Origin: Hydrogenophilus thiooxidans
Lineage (GTDB): Bacteria; Pseudomonadota; Gammaproteobacteria; Burkholderiales; Rhodocyclaceae
Reading direction: 5' to 3'
Assembly (NCBI RefSeq): GCF_019049855.1
Contig: NZ_JAHLSY010000010.1
Coordinates: 30,609-94,608 of the forward strand
Length of the DNA stretch: 64,000 nucleotides
Part shown: positions 21,026 to 32,013 of the stretch, piece by piece
Layout: each line of letters starts with the position of its first letter
Numbering within the stretch: the stretch's first letter is position 1
Position numbers and translations under genes: made by a program
The notes under the pieces: generated by a model
What the model was told of the DNA's origin: nothing
Database searches by the model: none
The model's input: only the letters and a program-made list of their open reading frames with translations

Positions 21026-21973
21026 GTGACCGCACCGACCCATCGACCCACCATTGCGCTCCTTGCCAATCCACGCGGCTTCTGTGCCGGTGTCGACCGG
21101 GCGATCGCGATCGTCGAAGAGGCACTGAAGCGTTTCGGCCCCCCGGTTTATGTCCGCCACGAAGTCGTGCACAACCGTCACGTCGTCGACGGGCTCAAAG
21201 CCCGCGGCGCGGTCTTCGTCGAAACCCTTGCCGACGTTCCGGACGATGCGGTGGTGATCTTCAGCGCCCACGGCGTCTCGCAAGCGGTGCGCGAAGAGGC
21301 AGCGGCGCGCGGGCTCAAGGTTCTCGATGCCACCTGTCCGCTCGTCACCAAAGTCCACCTCGAAGTCCAGCGCCTTTACCGCGCCGGTTACCAGATCGTG
21401 ATGATCGGCCATGCCGGTCACCCCGAAGTCGAAGGAACGATGGGGCAAGTTCCAGACCGCGTCTGGCTGGTCGAAAACGAACGTGATGTCGCCAACCTCC
21501 CGGAATTGGGCGACCGGGTCGCCTTCGTCACCCAAACCACCCTTTCGGTCGACGACGCCCGCCGCATCGTCGCGGCCCTCACCGCACGCTTTCCCCACAT
21601 CGTCGGCCCCAAGAAAGACGACATCTGCTACGCGACGCAAAACCGGCAAGACGCCGTGCGCACGCTCGCAACCGCAACCGACCTCGTGCTCGTGATCGGC
21701 TCGAAGAACAGTTCCAACTCCAACCGTCTGCGCGAAGTCGCCGCAAGCTGTGGCGTCCCCGCCTACCTGATCGACGGCCCAGACGACATCGACCCGACGT
21801 GGCTAAACGGCGCAACACGCATCGGCATCACCGCGGGCGCCTCGGCGCCTGAGGCGCTCGTCACCGCGGTGACCGACCGTCTGCGCGCGTTGGGCATCAC
21901 TGCGATCCAAGAAAGCGACGGCATTCGCGAAACGGTCCATTTTCCCTTACCGAAGGAGCTCGTCGATGCGTGA
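21026..21973 (+). CDS. ispH: 4-hydroxy-3-methylbut-2-enyl diphosphate reductase
   Basis: A 315-residue [4Fe-4S] enzyme for the last step of the MEP pathway, HMBPP to IPP and DMAPP. The three cluster cysteines are in [12 protein letters not shown] (Cys20), [10 protein letters not shown] and [11 protein letters not shown]. The catalytic region [10 protein letters not shown] and the [11 protein letters not shown] block are intact. The start is GTG at 21026, one base after the fkpB stop. The stop overlaps xseB by 8 bases. dxs, which feeds the same pathway, is about 1.2 kb downstream. Confidence 0.97.
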   Translation: MTAPTHRPTIALLANPRGFCAGVDRAIAIVEEALKRFGPPVYVRHEVVHNRHVVDGLKARGAVFVETLADVPDDAVVIFSAHGVSQAVREEAAARGLKVLDATCPLVTKVHLEVQRLYRAGYQIVMIGHAGHPEVEGTMGQVPDRVWLVENERDVANLPELGDRVAFVTQTTLSVDDARRIVAALTARFPHIVGPKKDDICYATQNRQDAVRTLATATDLVLVIGSKNSSNSNRLREVAASCGVPAYLIDGPDDIDPTWLNGATRIGITAGASAPEALVTAVTDRLRALGITAIQESDGIRETVHFPLPKELVDA

Positions 21974-22277
21974 CGACACCGCCGCGCGCACCCCTGAAGC
22001 GATCGACCGACTCGATTTCGAAACCGCACTCAAACAGCTGGAAGGCATCGTCGCCGCATTGGAAAGCGGCCATCTGCCGCTCGAGCAGGCGCTCACCCAA
22101 TATGAGACGGGCGTGCGCCTCGTGCACCACGCCCGAACGCTGCTGCAAGCCGCCGAAGAGCGGTTGGTGCGCATCGAATCGCTCCACCGCCAGACGGCAG
22201 CGGCGGAAAACGGCGCGACGCGTCTCGCGAACGAATCCACCCCCGCCACCGATGACAGCGACGACATCCCTTTTTGA
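21966..22277 (+). CDS. xseB: Exodeoxyribonuclease VII small subunit
   Basis: A 103-residue helical subunit of exonuclease VII. The core [35 protein letters not shown] helical hairpin is clear from residue 17 (split here: [18 protein letters not shown], then [13 protein letters not shown]). The C-terminal 35 residues are variable and acidic. It overlaps ispH by 8 and ispA by 26 bases. The large subunit xseA is not in the window. xseB-ispA-dxs is a conserved block in proteobacteria. Confidence 0.93.
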   Translation: MRDDTAARTPEAIDRLDFETALKQLEGIVAALESGHLPLEQALTQYETGVRLVHHARTLLQAAEERLVRIESLHRQTAAAENGATRLANESTPATDDSDDIPF

Positions 22278-23154
22278 CCCGGCCCGCTTCGAAGCCGCGC
22301 TCGAACACGCGCTCACGGCAAGCGCGAGTCTCAGCCCGCGGCTACTCGCCGCGATGCGCCATGCGCTCCTGGCCCCCGGCAAACGGTTGCGCCCCCAACT
22401 CGTCTTCGCCGCTGGCGCGCTCACCCAGGCATCCGCCGAAGCGCTCACCCCCTTTGCTGTTGCGGTCGAACTCATCCACACCTACTCGCTCATTCACGAC
22501 GACCTCCCCGCGATGGACGACGACGCGCTGCGCCGCGGCCGCCCCACCGTTCACGTCGCGTTCGACGAAGCCACTGCGATCCTTGCCGGGGACGCGCTAC
22601 AAGCGCTCGCGTTCGAAACGCTCGCCATCACACCGGAACTCACGCTCGAACAGCGGATGCGGCTCGTCGGGCTCCTTGCGCACGCCGCCGGCGCGGGCGG
22701 CATGGTCGGCGGACAAGCACTCGATATCGAAGCGGAGCGCTTCCCGTCCACAGCTGCGCCCGAAAGCGACGCGTTGACCGCGCTCGAGCGACTCCACCGC
22801 GGCAAAACCGGCGCGCTCATCGAAGCGGCGGTGATCGGTGGTGCGCTCTGCGGCCCCAAAGTCAAACGTACCCTACTGGAAACCCTGGCGCCGCTCGCCG
22901 CGCAACTGGGGTTGGCGTTCCAAATCGTGGACGACCTGCTCGACGCCACGAGCGACGCGACCACGCTCGGCAAAACGCCCGGCAAAGACGCACGACAGGG
23001 CAAACAGACCTTCGTCACCCTGCTCGGTGAACGTGCGGCGCGCGAACGACTCCGCACCCTCCAACGACAGATCGACGCAGCGATTGCCGCGCTCGGCCGT
23101 GATGCGGCGCCGCTCGCCACAGTCGCACGGCACGTGATCGAACGCAACCGATGA
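22252..23154 (+). CDS. ispA: Geranyl/farnesyl diphosphate synthase
   Basis: A 300-residue trans-prenyl diphosphate synthase condensing IPP with DMAPP and GPP to give FPP. The first Asp-rich motif is DDLPAMDDD and the second DDLLD, with GKRLRPQL and GGQALDIE between and before them. Length matches E. coli IspA (299). It starts within the end of xseB in another frame. Its stop overlaps the upstream alternative start of dxs. The product supplies undecaprenyl and quinone side chains. Confidence 0.95.
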   Translation: MTATTSLFDPARFEAALEHALTASASLSPRLLAAMRHALLAPGKRLRPQLVFAAGALTQASAEALTPFAVAVELIHTYSLIHDDLPAMDDDALRRGRPTVHVAFDEATAILAGDALQALAFETLAITPELTLEQRMRLVGLLAHAAGAGGMVGGQALDIEAERFPSTAAPESDALTALERLHRGKTGALIEAAVIGGALCGPKVKRTLLETLAPLAAQLGLAFQIVDDLLDATSDATTLGKTPGKDARQGKQTFVTLLGERAARERLRTLQRQIDAAIAALGRDAAPLATVARHVIERNR

Positions 23155-23165
23155 GGCCACCCCCT

Positions 23166-25058
23166 ATGGAACCTGCAGCGCTTGCGATCCGCTTCCCGCT
23201 TCTTGCCCGTATCGACACGCCGGAGGATTTGCGCAGAGTGCCCAAAGAGCGACTGCCGGAATTGGCCGCGGAACTGCGCACCTTCATTTTGGAATCGGTC
23301 GCGAAAACCGGCGGGCACCTCGCCTCCAACCTCGGCGCGGTCGAACTCACCATCGCGCTCCATTACGTCTATGACACCCCGTTCGACCGCCTGGTCTGGG
23401 ACGTCGGCCACCAATGCTACCCGCACAAGATCCTCACAGGGCGGCGCGACCGTTTTCACACCCTGCGCCAATGGGGGGGGATCGCCGGCTTTCCCAAGCG
23501 GGACGAAAGCCCGTACGACACCTTCGGTGTTGGCCACTCCTCGACCTCGATCTCCGCAGCGCTCGGCATGGCGGTCGCTGCGAAAGCGCGTGGTGAATCG
23601 CGTCACGTAGTCGCGGTGATCGGTGACGGCGCGATGTCGGCGGGCATGGCATTCGAAGCGCTCAACAACGCCGGGGATATGGAAGGCATCGACCTCACCG
23701 TGATCCTCAACGACAACGAGATGTCGATCTCGCCGCCGGTCGGTGCACTCACCAAGATCCTGGCGCGGCTCCTCACGGGCGAACCGTACCGCACCGCACG
23801 TGAGATCGGCTCGTCGCTCCTTGCGGCGGCGCCGCCCCTCAAAGCGTTCGCGCGGCGGGTCGAAGAACACATGATCGGGATGCTCACCCCGGGCACCCTG
23901 TTCGAAGAGTTCGGCTTTCGTTACATCGGGCCGATCGACGGCCACGATCTCACCACGCTCGTCCCTACGCTGGAAAATTTACGGGAAACAGGGGGACTAC
24001 AGTTCGTCCACGTCGTCACCAAAAAGGGACACGGCTACAAACTGGCCGAAGCCGACCCGATCCGCTACCACGGCGTCAGCCGCTTCGACCCGAAGGCAGG
24101 GCTTCCCGAACCTGCCCCCCTACCGGCACCCGCGAAGCCGCCCACCTACACCGAAGTCTTCGGCAAGTGGCTCTGCGCGATGGCCGAACGCGATCCCCTT
24201 CTCATCGGCATCACCCCCGCGATGCGCGAGGGCTCCGGGCTGGTCGCGTTCTCCGAGCGCTTTCCCAACCGTTATTTCGACGTCGGCATCGCCGAACAGC
24301 ATGCGGTCACCTTCGCCGCGGGGCTCGCCTGCGAAGGCTTCCACCCCGTGGTCGCGATCTACTCCACCTTCCTGCAACGCGCCTACGACCAACTCATCCA
24401 CGACGTCGCGTTACAAAACCTCAACGTCACCTTCGCGATCGACCGTGGCGGTCTGGTGGGTGCCGACGGCCCCACCCACCACGGCGCGTTCGACCTCTCC
24501 TACCTCTCCTGCATCCCCAACCTGATCGTGATGGCCCCCTCCGACGAAGCGGAGTGTTGGCGCCTGCTCACCACCGCCTACACCTACGAGGGCCCCGCAG
24601 CGGTGCGTTACCCCCGCGGTACCGGCCCTGGCGCGCCGCTACCGACCGCACTCGAACCGCTGCCCATCGGCAAAGCGCGGGTGGTCCGCGAAGGCAAGCG
24701 CCTGGCGATCCTCGCGTTCGGCGCCCCGCTCGCCGCAGCGCGGCCCGTTGCGGAAGCACTCGACGCGACGCTCGTCGATATGCGCTTCGTCAAACCGCTC
24801 GACGCGGAACTGCTCGATGCGCTCTGCGAAACCCACGATCTGTTCGTCACCGTCGAAGAGAACGCGGTGATCGGGGGTGCTGGCAGCGAAGTGGCGCGCC
24901 TGCTCGAATCGCGCCCCACCCCCCCGCGCCTCTTGCGCTTGGGACTTGCCGACCGATTCTACCCCCACGGCGACCCGCAGAAACTGCTGGCATGCGCAGG
25001 ACTCGATAGCGAAAGCCTGCACCGGGCGATTGACGATTTCTATCGAACTTCGCCTTGA
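23166..25058 (+). CDS. dxs: 1-deoxy-D-xylulose-5-phosphate synthase
   Basis: A 630-residue thiamine-diphosphate enzyme that joins pyruvate and glyceraldehyde-3-phosphate, the entry step of the MEP pathway. The ThDP motif starts at [18 protein letters not shown]. The N-terminal [17 protein letters not shown] and the transketolase pyrimidine domain with [15 protein letters not shown] are intact. The ATG at 23166 has GAGG ten bases upstream; an in-frame ATG at 23151 overlaps ispA. Length is near E. coli Dxs (620). Together with ispH and ispA it makes this run an isoprenoid supply operon. Confidence 0.96.
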   Translation: MEPAALAIRFPLLARIDTPEDLRRVPKERLPELAAELRTFILESVAKTGGHLASNLGAVELTIALHYVYDTPFDRLVWDVGHQCYPHKILTGRRDRFHTLRQWGGIAGFPKRDESPYDTFGVGHSSTSISAALGMAVAAKARGESRHVVAVIGDGAMSAGMAFEALNNAGDMEGIDLTVILNDNEMSISPPVGALTKILARLLTGEPYRTAREIGSSLLAAAPPLKAFARRVEEHMIGMLTPGTLFEEFGFRYIGPIDGHDLTTLVPTLENLRETGGLQFVHVVTKKGHGYKLAEADPIRYHGVSRFDPKAGLPEPAPLPAPAKPPTYTEVFGKWLCAMAERDPLLIGITPAMREGSGLVAFSERFPNRYFDVGIAEQHAVTFAAGLACEGFHPVVAIYSTFLQRAYDQLIHDVALQNLNVTFAIDRGGLVGADGPTHHGAFDLSYLSCIPNLIVMAPSDEAECWRLLTTAYTYEGPAAVRYPRGTGPGAPLPTALEPLPIGKARVVREGKRLAILAFGAPLAAARPVAEALDATLVDMRFVKPLDAELLDALCETHDLFVTVEENAVIGGAGSEVARLLESRPTPPRLLRLGLADRFYPHGDPQKLLACAGLDSESLHRAIDDFYRTSP

Positions 25059-25083
25059 CTTCGCGGTCGGAAACAGGTAAAAA
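25055..25083 (+). promoter_or_regulatory. Candidate sigma-70 promoter of folE2
   Basis: TTGACT at 25055-25060 (overlapping the dxs stop) and TAAAAA at 25078-25083 are 17 bases apart, 45 bases before the folE2 ATG. The -35 is good and the -10 weak. Confidence 0.5.
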
Positions 25084-25127
25084 ATCCTACGAAAACAGTC
25101 AACAAATCAACCCACAAGGAACGGCCC

Positions 25128-25946
25128 ATGACTGAGATCGCCCAACCGCCACTTGCCGACGTCGCCCACGAAATGCCGGACGTTCAAGGTTCGGCCGACC
25201 ACCGCAACCTCGACATCGACCGGGTTGGCATCAAAAGCATCCGCCACCCAATACGCGTCTCCGACCGCAGCGGCGGCGTGCAACACACCGTGGCCACCTT
25301 CAACATGTATGTCGGGTTGCCGCGCCACTTCAAAGGCACCCACATGTCGCGCTTCGTCGAGATCCTCAACCAGCAAGAGCGCGAACTGTCGGTGGAATCG
25401 TTCGAGCCGATGCTCCGCCACATGGTCGAACGGCTCGAAGCCGCCACTGGGCGTGTCGAGATGACCTTCCCCTATTTCGTCCTCAAAAAAGCGCCGGTCT
25501 CGGGCGTCGAAAGCCTGATGGACTACGACGTCACCTTCATCGGCGAGATCGACGAAAGCAACCAGTACCGCTTCACCCTGACAGTGGTCGTACCGGTCAC
25601 CTCACTCTGCCCCTGTTCAAAAAAAATCTCGGAGCGCGGTGCGCACAACCAGCGCAGCCACATCACGATCACCGCAACGCTCGCGGATCATGTCTGGATC
25701 GAAGAACTGATCGACATCGCCGAAACCGAAGCCAGCTGCCAGCTCTACGGACTCCTCAAACGGCCCGACGAAAAATATGTCACCGAGTACGCGTACGACC
25801 ACCCCAAATTCGTCGAAGATCTGGTGCGCGACGTCGCTGCGCGCCTCAATCGTGATCCCAGAGTCGTCCGCTACGTGGTCGAATCGGAAAACTTCGAATC
25901 GATCCACAACCACTCGGCCTACGCGCTCATCGAAGGGCCGAAATAA
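25128..25946 (+). CDS. folE2: GTP cyclohydrolase I type B (FolE2)
   Basis: A 272-residue type IB GTP cyclohydrolase making 7,8-dihydroneopterin triphosphate, the first step of folate and of queuosine precursor synthesis. The metal/catalytic cysteine lies in [20 protein letters not shown] and the C-terminal [13 protein letters not shown] are family signatures. FolE2 can use metals other than zinc, and in many bacteria it backs up FolE under zinc limitation. No folE is seen here, so it may be the only cyclohydrolase. A bidirectional hairpin follows. Confidence 0.96.
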   Translation: MTEIAQPPLADVAHEMPDVQGSADHRNLDIDRVGIKSIRHPIRVSDRSGGVQHTVATFNMYVGLPRHFKGTHMSRFVEILNQQERELSVESFEPMLRHMVERLEAATGRVEMTFPYFVLKKAPVSGVESLMDYDVTFIGEIDESNQYRFTLTVVVPVTSLCPCSKKISERGAHNQRSHITITATLADHVWIEELIDIAETEASCQLYGLLKRPDEKYVTEYAYDHPKFVEDLVRDVAARLNRDPRVVRYVVESENFESIHNHSAYALIEGPK

Positions 25947-26008
25947 CGCACCGCGGGGCAAAGACCAGCCACACCCGCCGTGGCAGGTTTTTCTGAATGA
26001 ATCCATGA

Positions 26009-26036
26009 AAAAGGCCACCGCCAACCGGTGGCCTTT
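26009..26036 (-). terminator. Terminator between folE2 and the BI-1 family gene
   Basis: AAAGGCCACC (26010-26019) pairs with GGTGGCCTTT (26027-26036) around a 7-base loop. Read on the minus strand the stem is followed by a run of T, so it chiefly terminates the minus-strand BI-1 gene. It may also serve convergent folE2. Confidence 0.8.
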
Positions 26037-26064
26037 CGCGCTTTGGCAATCAGGATACGCTCCT

Positions 26065-26829
26065 TTACTCGTCGCTATTCAGCACCCCCAACAAGTGCAG
26101 CAGGCTCGTGAAGAGATTATAAATGCTGACAAAGAGGGCGACCGTGGCCAAGATATAGTTCGTCTCTCCTCCGCGGACGATCTGATTCACCTCGAAGAGG
26201 ATGAATCCCGCCATCAACAGGACGAACGCGGCCGAAACCGTGAGCGACAGCGCCGGGATTGCGAAGAAAATCGCCGCCAAGCCGGCCAAGAACGCCACCA
26301 AAACGCCGACGAAGAGAAACCCGCCCAGGAAGGAAAGGTCGCGCTTCGTCGTCGACGCGTAGGCGGCTAGCGCCAAGAAGATCACCGCCGTTCCCGCAAA
26401 CGCTTGGAAGATGATCTCCGGGCCATGGGGCAACTTCAAATAGGCCGAAAGGATCGGCCCCAGGGTGTAGCCCATAAAACCGGTAAGCGCAAAGACCGCA
26501 ACGATCCCGGCCGGACGGTTTGCCAGTTTATGGACCAGGAAGAGCAACCCGAAATAACCGATCAGCGTCACGAGGATCCCGGGATGGGGCAACCCCAGCA
26601 CCATCGCCGCGCCGGCGGTCAGCGCAGAAAAGCCCAGCGTCAACGACAACAATAGGAAAGTGTTGCGCAGCACCTTCTGTGCTCGGGCGGTATCGACGCG
26701 CGATGCCACCGACGAAAACGTCGGTTCGCTCGGCGTCGCCCCGTCGCGTGCCTGACACAGCGCTTCCAACTCTTCCCACGTCAGCGTCCGGCCCGTTGCC
26801 GAACGGTTTTGCTCAGAAGGAACGTTCAT
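26065..26829 (-). CDS. Bax inhibitor-1 / YccA family membrane protein
   Basis: A 254-residue protein of the BI-1/YccA family, which has seven membrane helices. Cytoplasmic residues 1-65 precede hydrophobic segments from about 70. GFMGYTLGPILSAYL, SLTVSAAFVLLMAGFILFEVN and the closing YILATVALFVSIYNLFTSLLHLLG are characteristic family blocks. E. coli YccA modulates FtsH; others are pH-gated calcium-leak channels. AAAGGAGG lies just before tandem ATGs at 26832 and 26829; the second is used. An upstream ATG at 26844 contains the ribosome site and is unlikely. Function in this organism is not known. Confidence 0.88.
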   Translation of the reverse strand: MNVPSEQNRSATGRTLTWEELEALCQARDGATPSEPTFSSVASRVDTARAQKVLRNTFLLLSLTLGFSALTAGAAMVLGLPHPGILVTLIGYFGLLFLVHKLANRPAGIVAVFALTGFMGYTLGPILSAYLKLPHGPEIIFQAFAGTAVIFLALAAYASTTKRDLSFLGGFLFVGVLVAFLAGLAAIFFAIPALSLTVSAAFVLLMAGFILFEVNQIVRGGETNYILATVALFVSIYNLFTSLLHLLGVLNSDE

Positions 26830-26870
26830 CATACCTCCTTTCATTGGTCAAACCCAAAACCCACTATGGT

Positions 26871-27245
26871 TCAGACACCCACCGGGACACTCTGTTGCAA
26901 TCGGCGTGCCAGCACCCGCTCGAGTCGCGCAGCGGCTTCGGCAAGCGCCTCACGTGCCGAATGGGCGGTGACCGCGAACACCACCTGCGGCGAATGGCGC
27001 AACCGCATCTGCACGACACACCGTTTCATCAGTACCCCGGTTTCGTCGCGCACATCGAGGAACTTGATCCGCGCCCACGCCACCCGCCCTGTCACCTGCG
27101 CGAGCAAACGGCGAAAACGCCCCTCGACCTCCGGCTGCAATGGCGCGTTGCTCTCAGAGCACACGACTTCTATCGGAAGCCGTTTCAGCGCACTTTTCGT
27201 CCGCCGCAGACCAAACCACCCTTTTTTCTCTTTGGGTTGTTCCAT
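26871..27245 (-). CDS. HPF/RaiA-like ribosome-associated protein
   Basis: A 124-residue protein that follows the hibernation-factor pattern: strand LPIEVVCSESNAPL, a helix, strand RVAWARIKFLDVRDE, then KRCVVQMRLRHSPQVVFAVTA and a final helix AREALAEAAARLERVLARRL. This is the beta-alpha-beta-beta-beta-alpha order of HPF/RaiA, with the Asp and Lys-Arg-Cys positions typical of a betaproteobacterial subgroup. A basic N-terminal 25-residue extension (KEKKGWFGLRRTK) is unusual. The ATG at 27245 has AAGGAGAT upstream. The assignment is by fold pattern only, so the ribosome role is inferred. Confidence 0.62.
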   Translation of the reverse strand: MEQPKEKKGWFGLRRTKSALKRLPIEVVCSESNAPLQPEVEGRFRRLLAQVTGRVAWARIKFLDVRDETGVLMKRCVVQMRLRHSPQVVFAVTAHSAREALAEAAARLERVLARRLQQSVPVGV

Positions 27246-27291
27246 TACGCGTATCTCCTTCCGTCCTGCCACGGCTCTGTGGCACATTACT

Positions 27292-27320
27292 TTTATAGCA
27301 TCACTCAAAACCCGATACAA
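27292..27320 (-). promoter_or_regulatory. Promoter of the HPF-like gene
   Basis: On the minus strand TTGTAT (27320-27315) and TATAAA (27297-27292) are 17 bases apart. A TG one base before the -10 gives an extended -10. It lies in the AT-rich divergent gap shared with the LysR gene. Confidence 0.62.
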
Positions 27321-27356
27321 TCAGATTTTATTAGACCTTTTGTTCGAAAAAATCGG

Positions 27357-28268
27357 ATGATCAGTCTCAAACAACTCCACCACTTCTGGCTCACCGCGCA
27401 CCGCGGTGGCATCCAACGCGCGGCCGAAGCAAGTGGCCTGGCGCCACAGACCATCAGCGCGCAGATCGCTGCGCTGGAAAACCATTTAGGACGACCGCTC
27501 TTCGAGCGCCAAGGACGCCGCCTCGTCCTCACCCCCGCAGGAGAACTCACGCTGCAATACGCCGACGAAATCTTGCGCCTCACCGAGGCACTCGAACAGA
27601 CGCTTGCCAGCGACCGTCCTACCCTGCGGCTCAAAGTGGGCCTGCTCGACAGCGTGCCCAAGGCCATCGCCGCCTACCTGTTGGCGCCACTTCGCGCACT
27701 CGAGCAGCCGGTCACCCTACACGTGAGCGAAGAACGCTTTGCGCAACTCCTGGGGGCGTTGGCAACAGGAGCGCTCGACCTGATCTTGAGCGACATCCCG
27801 CCCACGGCCGACCCGGCATTGCCGCTCTTCAGTCAGTGCCTGCTCGATACCCCGGTCGCGTGGTACGGCGCCCCGCGTTGGGGCCCTGGCCCGATTACGT
27901 GGTCGGACCTCACGCACATCCCGCTGCTGCTGCCCGCCGCGCCGACGCATGCGCGCGTCACCCTACTTGCGCAACTCCAGGCACATGGCGTCACCCCGAC
28001 GATCGCGGGCGAATTCGCCGATACGGCACTTCTCGTCGAAATGGCCCGGTTGGGCGATGGCATCTTCACCGCGCCGGAACTCCTGAGCGACGCACTCTGT
28101 CAAGATGGGCGGCTGGTGCCGCTCGGCAACATCGCCGAACTGCACGAGCGCTACTGGCTGATCAGCCACCGCCGCAAACGCCACCATCCGGCCGTCGTAC
28201 AATTGAGCCAGACGTTTCGCGCCGCATCCGTGCCGTCATCCGCCCAGCCGACAAAGGAAACCCCCTGA
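27357..28268 (+). CDS. LysR-family regulator, NhaR-like
   Basis: A 303-residue LysR-type activator. The N-terminal winged helix (LKQLHHFWLTAHRGGIQRAA..., residues 4-62) includes LAPQTISAQIAALE in the recognition helix. The effector domain carries the NhaR-like ALDLILSDIPP and GEFADTALLVEMA...GIFTAPELL blocks. E. coli NhaR responds to sodium and activates nhaA; here the partner is a zinc-type CDF exporter whose ATG overlaps the stop (TGATG). So the signal may be a metal ion rather than sodium; this is inference. It diverges from the HPF-like gene. Confidence 0.85.
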   Translation: MISLKQLHHFWLTAHRGGIQRAAEASGLAPQTISAQIAALENHLGRPLFERQGRRLVLTPAGELTLQYADEILRLTEALEQTLASDRPTLRLKVGLLDSVPKAIAAYLLAPLRALEQPVTLHVSEERFAQLLGALATGALDLILSDIPPTADPALPLFSQCLLDTPVAWYGAPRWGPGPITWSDLTHIPLLLPAAPTHARVTLLAQLQAHGVTPTIAGEFADTALLVEMARLGDGIFTAPELLSDALCQDGRLVPLGNIAELHERYWLISHRRKRHHPAVVQLSQTFRAASVPSSAQPTKETP

Positions 28269-29305
28269 TGAATCGGACGACACAACAACGGCTCACCCTT
28301 GCGGTCACCGTCACCTTCGGTTTCGCCCTCATCGAAGCGCTCGGCGGCTGGTTCGCCGGATCGCTCGCGCTCCTTGCCGACGCGAGCCACATGGTGACCG
28401 ACGGGGCGGCACTTGCGCTCGCGCTCTTTGCCGCGTGGCTTGCCAACCGTCCCGCCAGCCCGCGCTTTTCGTACGGATGGGGCCGTGCCGAACTCCTCAC
28501 CGCGCTCGTCAATGCCGCCGCGATGCTGGTGATCGTTGCCGGAATCGTCTGGGAAGCGTGGCAGCGCTGGCGCAACCCAACGCCGATCGACGGACCGTTG
28601 GTAGTGGGTGTTGCGGTGATTGGGCTCGCCGTCAATGGTCTGGTCGTCTGGCTACTGGGCGGGCACGCACATAGCCACGCCCATTCCCATGATCACGATC
28701 ATGATCACGGTCACGACCTCAGTCACGCACCGGGACACCAGCACAAACCTGAACCGGCACGCAAAACCGACCACGAACCCGAGCACTCCGCCGCACTCGG
28801 CGAAGCAAACCTCAACCTCAAAGGAGCGCTGTTGCACGTGATCGGCGATCTGCTCGGCTCGGTTGCTGCGATTCTCTCAGGAATCGTCGTTTGGGCCACC
28901 GGCTGGACCCCGATCGACCCGCTGCTGTCGCTCCTCATTGCAGCGCTGGTTGCGCACGCCAGCTTGCGCCTGCTCAAAGAGGCGCTGACCCGGCTACTCG
29001 ACGGCGTGCCGCCGACGGTGGCGCTCACCACCTTGGGGCAGTCGCTTGCCGAAACCCCCAACGTGCGCGAAATCCACGACCTGCACGTCTGGTCCCTTTC
29101 GGGGGAACGGTTTGCGCTGACCGCGCACGTCACGGTCGAGACACTCACCGCGTGGCCGGAAACGCTGGCGCAACTCGAAGCGAAAGCCCGTTCGGCAGGA
29201 ATCCACCACACCACTTTCCAACCGGAACGCGACCCATGCGCGGCAGACGCTACCCGCAACACATGCGTTACCCAGAGCTATCGCACGGAAACGGCGCAGA
29301 AATGA
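28268..29305 (+). CDS. Cation diffusion facilitator transporter (zinc type)
   Basis: A 345-residue CDF exporter with six membrane helices. Helix II has the DASHMVTDG site and helix V the HVIGDLLGS site (two HxxxD pairs), which is the zinc-selective arrangement. Between helices IV and V lies a His/Asp-rich loop of about 50 residues (HSHDHDHDHGHD core) that can sense or buffer metal. The C-terminal cytoplasmic domain contains VREIHDLHVWSLSG. It is closest in type to ZitB/CzcD and would export Zn2+ (perhaps Cd or Co). It is translationally coupled to the NhaR-like gene. Confidence 0.93.
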   Translation: MNRTTQQRLTLAVTVTFGFALIEALGGWFAGSLALLADASHMVTDGAALALALFAAWLANRPASPRFSYGWGRAELLTALVNAAAMLVIVAGIVWEAWQRWRNPTPIDGPLVVGVAVIGLAVNGLVVWLLGGHAHSHAHSHDHDHDHGHDLSHAPGHQHKPEPARKTDHEPEHSAALGEANLNLKGALLHVIGDLLGSVAAILSGIVVWATGWTPIDPLLSLLIAALVAHASLRLLKEALTRLLDGVPPTVALTTLGQSLAETPNVREIHDLHVWSLSGERFALTAHVTVETLTAWPETLAQLEAKARSAGIHHTTFQPERDPCAADATRNTCVTQSYRTETAQK

Positions 29306-29377
29306 GGAAGATACCGTGAAGGGAAACGAGCGCGCGGCTCTCTCAAGCGGTTTGCGCTGCTAAAATAGCGCTTCTGT

Positions 29378-29464
29378 TGGTGCCGAGAGAGGGAGTCGAA
29401 CCCTCACGGTGTCACCACCGGCGGATTTTGAGTCCGCTGCGTCTACCTATTCCGCCATCTCGGC
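29378..29464 (-). tRNA. tRNA-Leu (anticodon CAA)
   Basis: An 87-nt class II tRNA on the minus strand. It starts GCCGAGATGGCGGAAT, has anticodon loop CTCAAAA (anticodon CAA at 29430-29428, reading UUG), a long variable arm GGTGGTGACACC, the T-loop GGTTCGACTCC, and an encoded 3' CCA (29380-29378). The acceptor stem GCCGAGA/TCTCGGC pairs perfectly. The -10/-35 of its own promoter lie in the start of divergent queA. Confidence 0.96.
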
Positions 29465-29476
29465 TTGAGAGCAACT

Positions 29477-29505
29477 ATTATAGGAAAGAAATGAGACTTT
29501 GCCAA
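29477..29505 (-). promoter_or_regulatory. Promoter of tRNA-Leu(CAA)
   Basis: On the minus strand TTGGCA (29505-29500) and TATAAT (29482-29477) are separated by 17 bases. Transcription would start about six bases before the tRNA 5' end. The -35 is inside the first codons of queA, transcribed the other way. Confidence 0.82.
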
Positions 29506-30567
29506 GAGCTCGATCGGCTCGATGCCTACGATTTTCCGCTTCCGCCCGAGCGGATTGCCCGGTACCCACAACCCGAACGTGACGCGAGCCGTCTGCTCGT
29601 CGTCGGCGAAGAACGTTTCGACGACCGGACGTTCCGCGATCTTCCTGCGCTGCTCGTACCCGGCGACCTCCTGGTGCTCAACGACAGCCGCGTGATCCAT
29701 GCCCGCCTCTTTGGCCACAAAGCGACGGGGGGCGAAGTCGAAGTGCTCTTCGAGCGGCTGATCGGGGAAAAAGAGGCGCTCGCGCTGGTGCGCGCCAGCA
29801 AGTCGCCGAAACCCGGAACGACGTTACACCTGGCGAAGGCTTTTACCGTCGAAGTGGTCGATCGCCATGGCGACCTCTTTCACGTGCGACTGCGCGACGA
29901 CGGCACCTTGTTCGACTGGATCGAACGCTTCGGGCAACTGCCGATCCCCCCCTATCTCGAGCGTCAGCCGGAAGAGACCGACGAAACCCGCTACCAAACC
30001 GTCTTTGCGCGCCATCCGGGGTCGGTCGCTGCGCCCACCGCGGGGCTCCATTTCACCGAGCCACTTCTTGCGCAATTGCAAAACCAGGGGGTGGGGCTGG
30101 CGTGGGTCACCTTGCACGTCGGTGCAGGCACTTTTCAACCGGTTCGCACCGAGCGGGTGAGCGAACACCGCATGCATGCCGAACGCTTCGTCATACCCGA
30201 AGCCACGGTCGAAGCGATCGCGCGCACGAAAGCTGCCGGCAAACGGGTGATCGCGGTAGGCACCACCGCGATGCGCACGCTTGAAGGGGCCGCACACCAC
30301 TGGGGCAGGCTGCGCGCTGGACAGGGCGAAACCGACCTCTTCATCCGACCGGGCTTCCGCTTTCAGGTGGTCGACGCCCTCATCACCAACTTTCACCTCC
30401 CGCGTTCGACCCTCATCATGCTGGTCGCAGCGTTTGCCGGCTACCAGCGAACGATGGCCGCGTACCGGCACGCACTCGCAGGCGACTACCGCTTCTTCAG
30501 CTACGGCGACGCGATGTTCCTGCCGCAACGCTACGACACGGATTGGGCGCCGCATGAAACCCATTGA
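29491..30567 (+). CDS. queA: S-adenosylmethionine:tRNA ribosyltransferase-isomerase
   Basis: A 358-residue enzyme transferring the ribosyl of SAM to preQ1 at tRNA position 34, giving epoxyqueuosine. Signatures are [13 protein letters not shown] [11 protein letters not shown] near residue 11, [14 protein letters not shown], the [14 protein letters not shown] block and [22 protein letters not shown]. Length equals E. coli QueA (356). ATG 29491 follows TAGGAAAG. tgt begins 75 bases later, and together with queG the late queuosine pathway is nearly complete in this window. Confidence 0.96.
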   Translation: MRLCQELDRLDAYDFPLPPERIARYPQPERDASRLLVVGEERFDDRTFRDLPALLVPGDLLVLNDSRVIHARLFGHKATGGEVEVLFERLIGEKEALALVRASKSPKPGTTLHLAKAFTVEVVDRHGDLFHVRLRDDGTLFDWIERFGQLPIPPYLERQPEETDETRYQTVFARHPGSVAAPTAGLHFTEPLLAQLQNQGVGLAWVTLHVGAGTFQPVRTERVSEHRMHAERFVIPEATVEAIARTKAAGKRVIAVGTTAMRTLEGAAHHWGRLRAGQGETDLFIRPGFRFQVVDALITNFHLPRSTLIMLVAAFAGYQRTMAAYRHALAGDYRFFSYGDAMFLPQRYDTDWAPHETH

Positions 30568-31905
<1,338 letters not shown>

Positions 31906-31936
31906 ACGCTCCGCAGCCGATCGGGCTACGGAGCGT
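31906..31936 (+). other. Hairpin in the tgt/YjfB-like convergent gap
   Basis: ACGCTCCG (31906-31913) immediately after the tgt stop pairs with CGGAGCGT (31929-31936). The loop contains the smaller palindrome CCGATCGG. No T-run follows, so it is a possible 3'-end stabiliser or Rho-type end rather than an intrinsic terminator. Confidence 0.45.
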
Positions 31937-32013
31937 ACCGCTTACCGCTGCCCGCTTCGGTTTGCAGGCGGGAGCGCACGAACGCAGACCGTTACCGCGC
32001 CGAAACGCACCGA

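Noticed and set aside
28660..28760. His-codon repeat region as a CRISPR-like or regulatory repeat
   Set aside because: CAY-CAY/GAY pattern is simply the His/Asp-rich loop of the CDF transporter.
29330..29377. GCGCT...AGCGC hairpin as the tRNA-Leu terminator
   Set aside because: Only a 5-bp stem with an 8-base loop and no T-run. Too weak to annotate.
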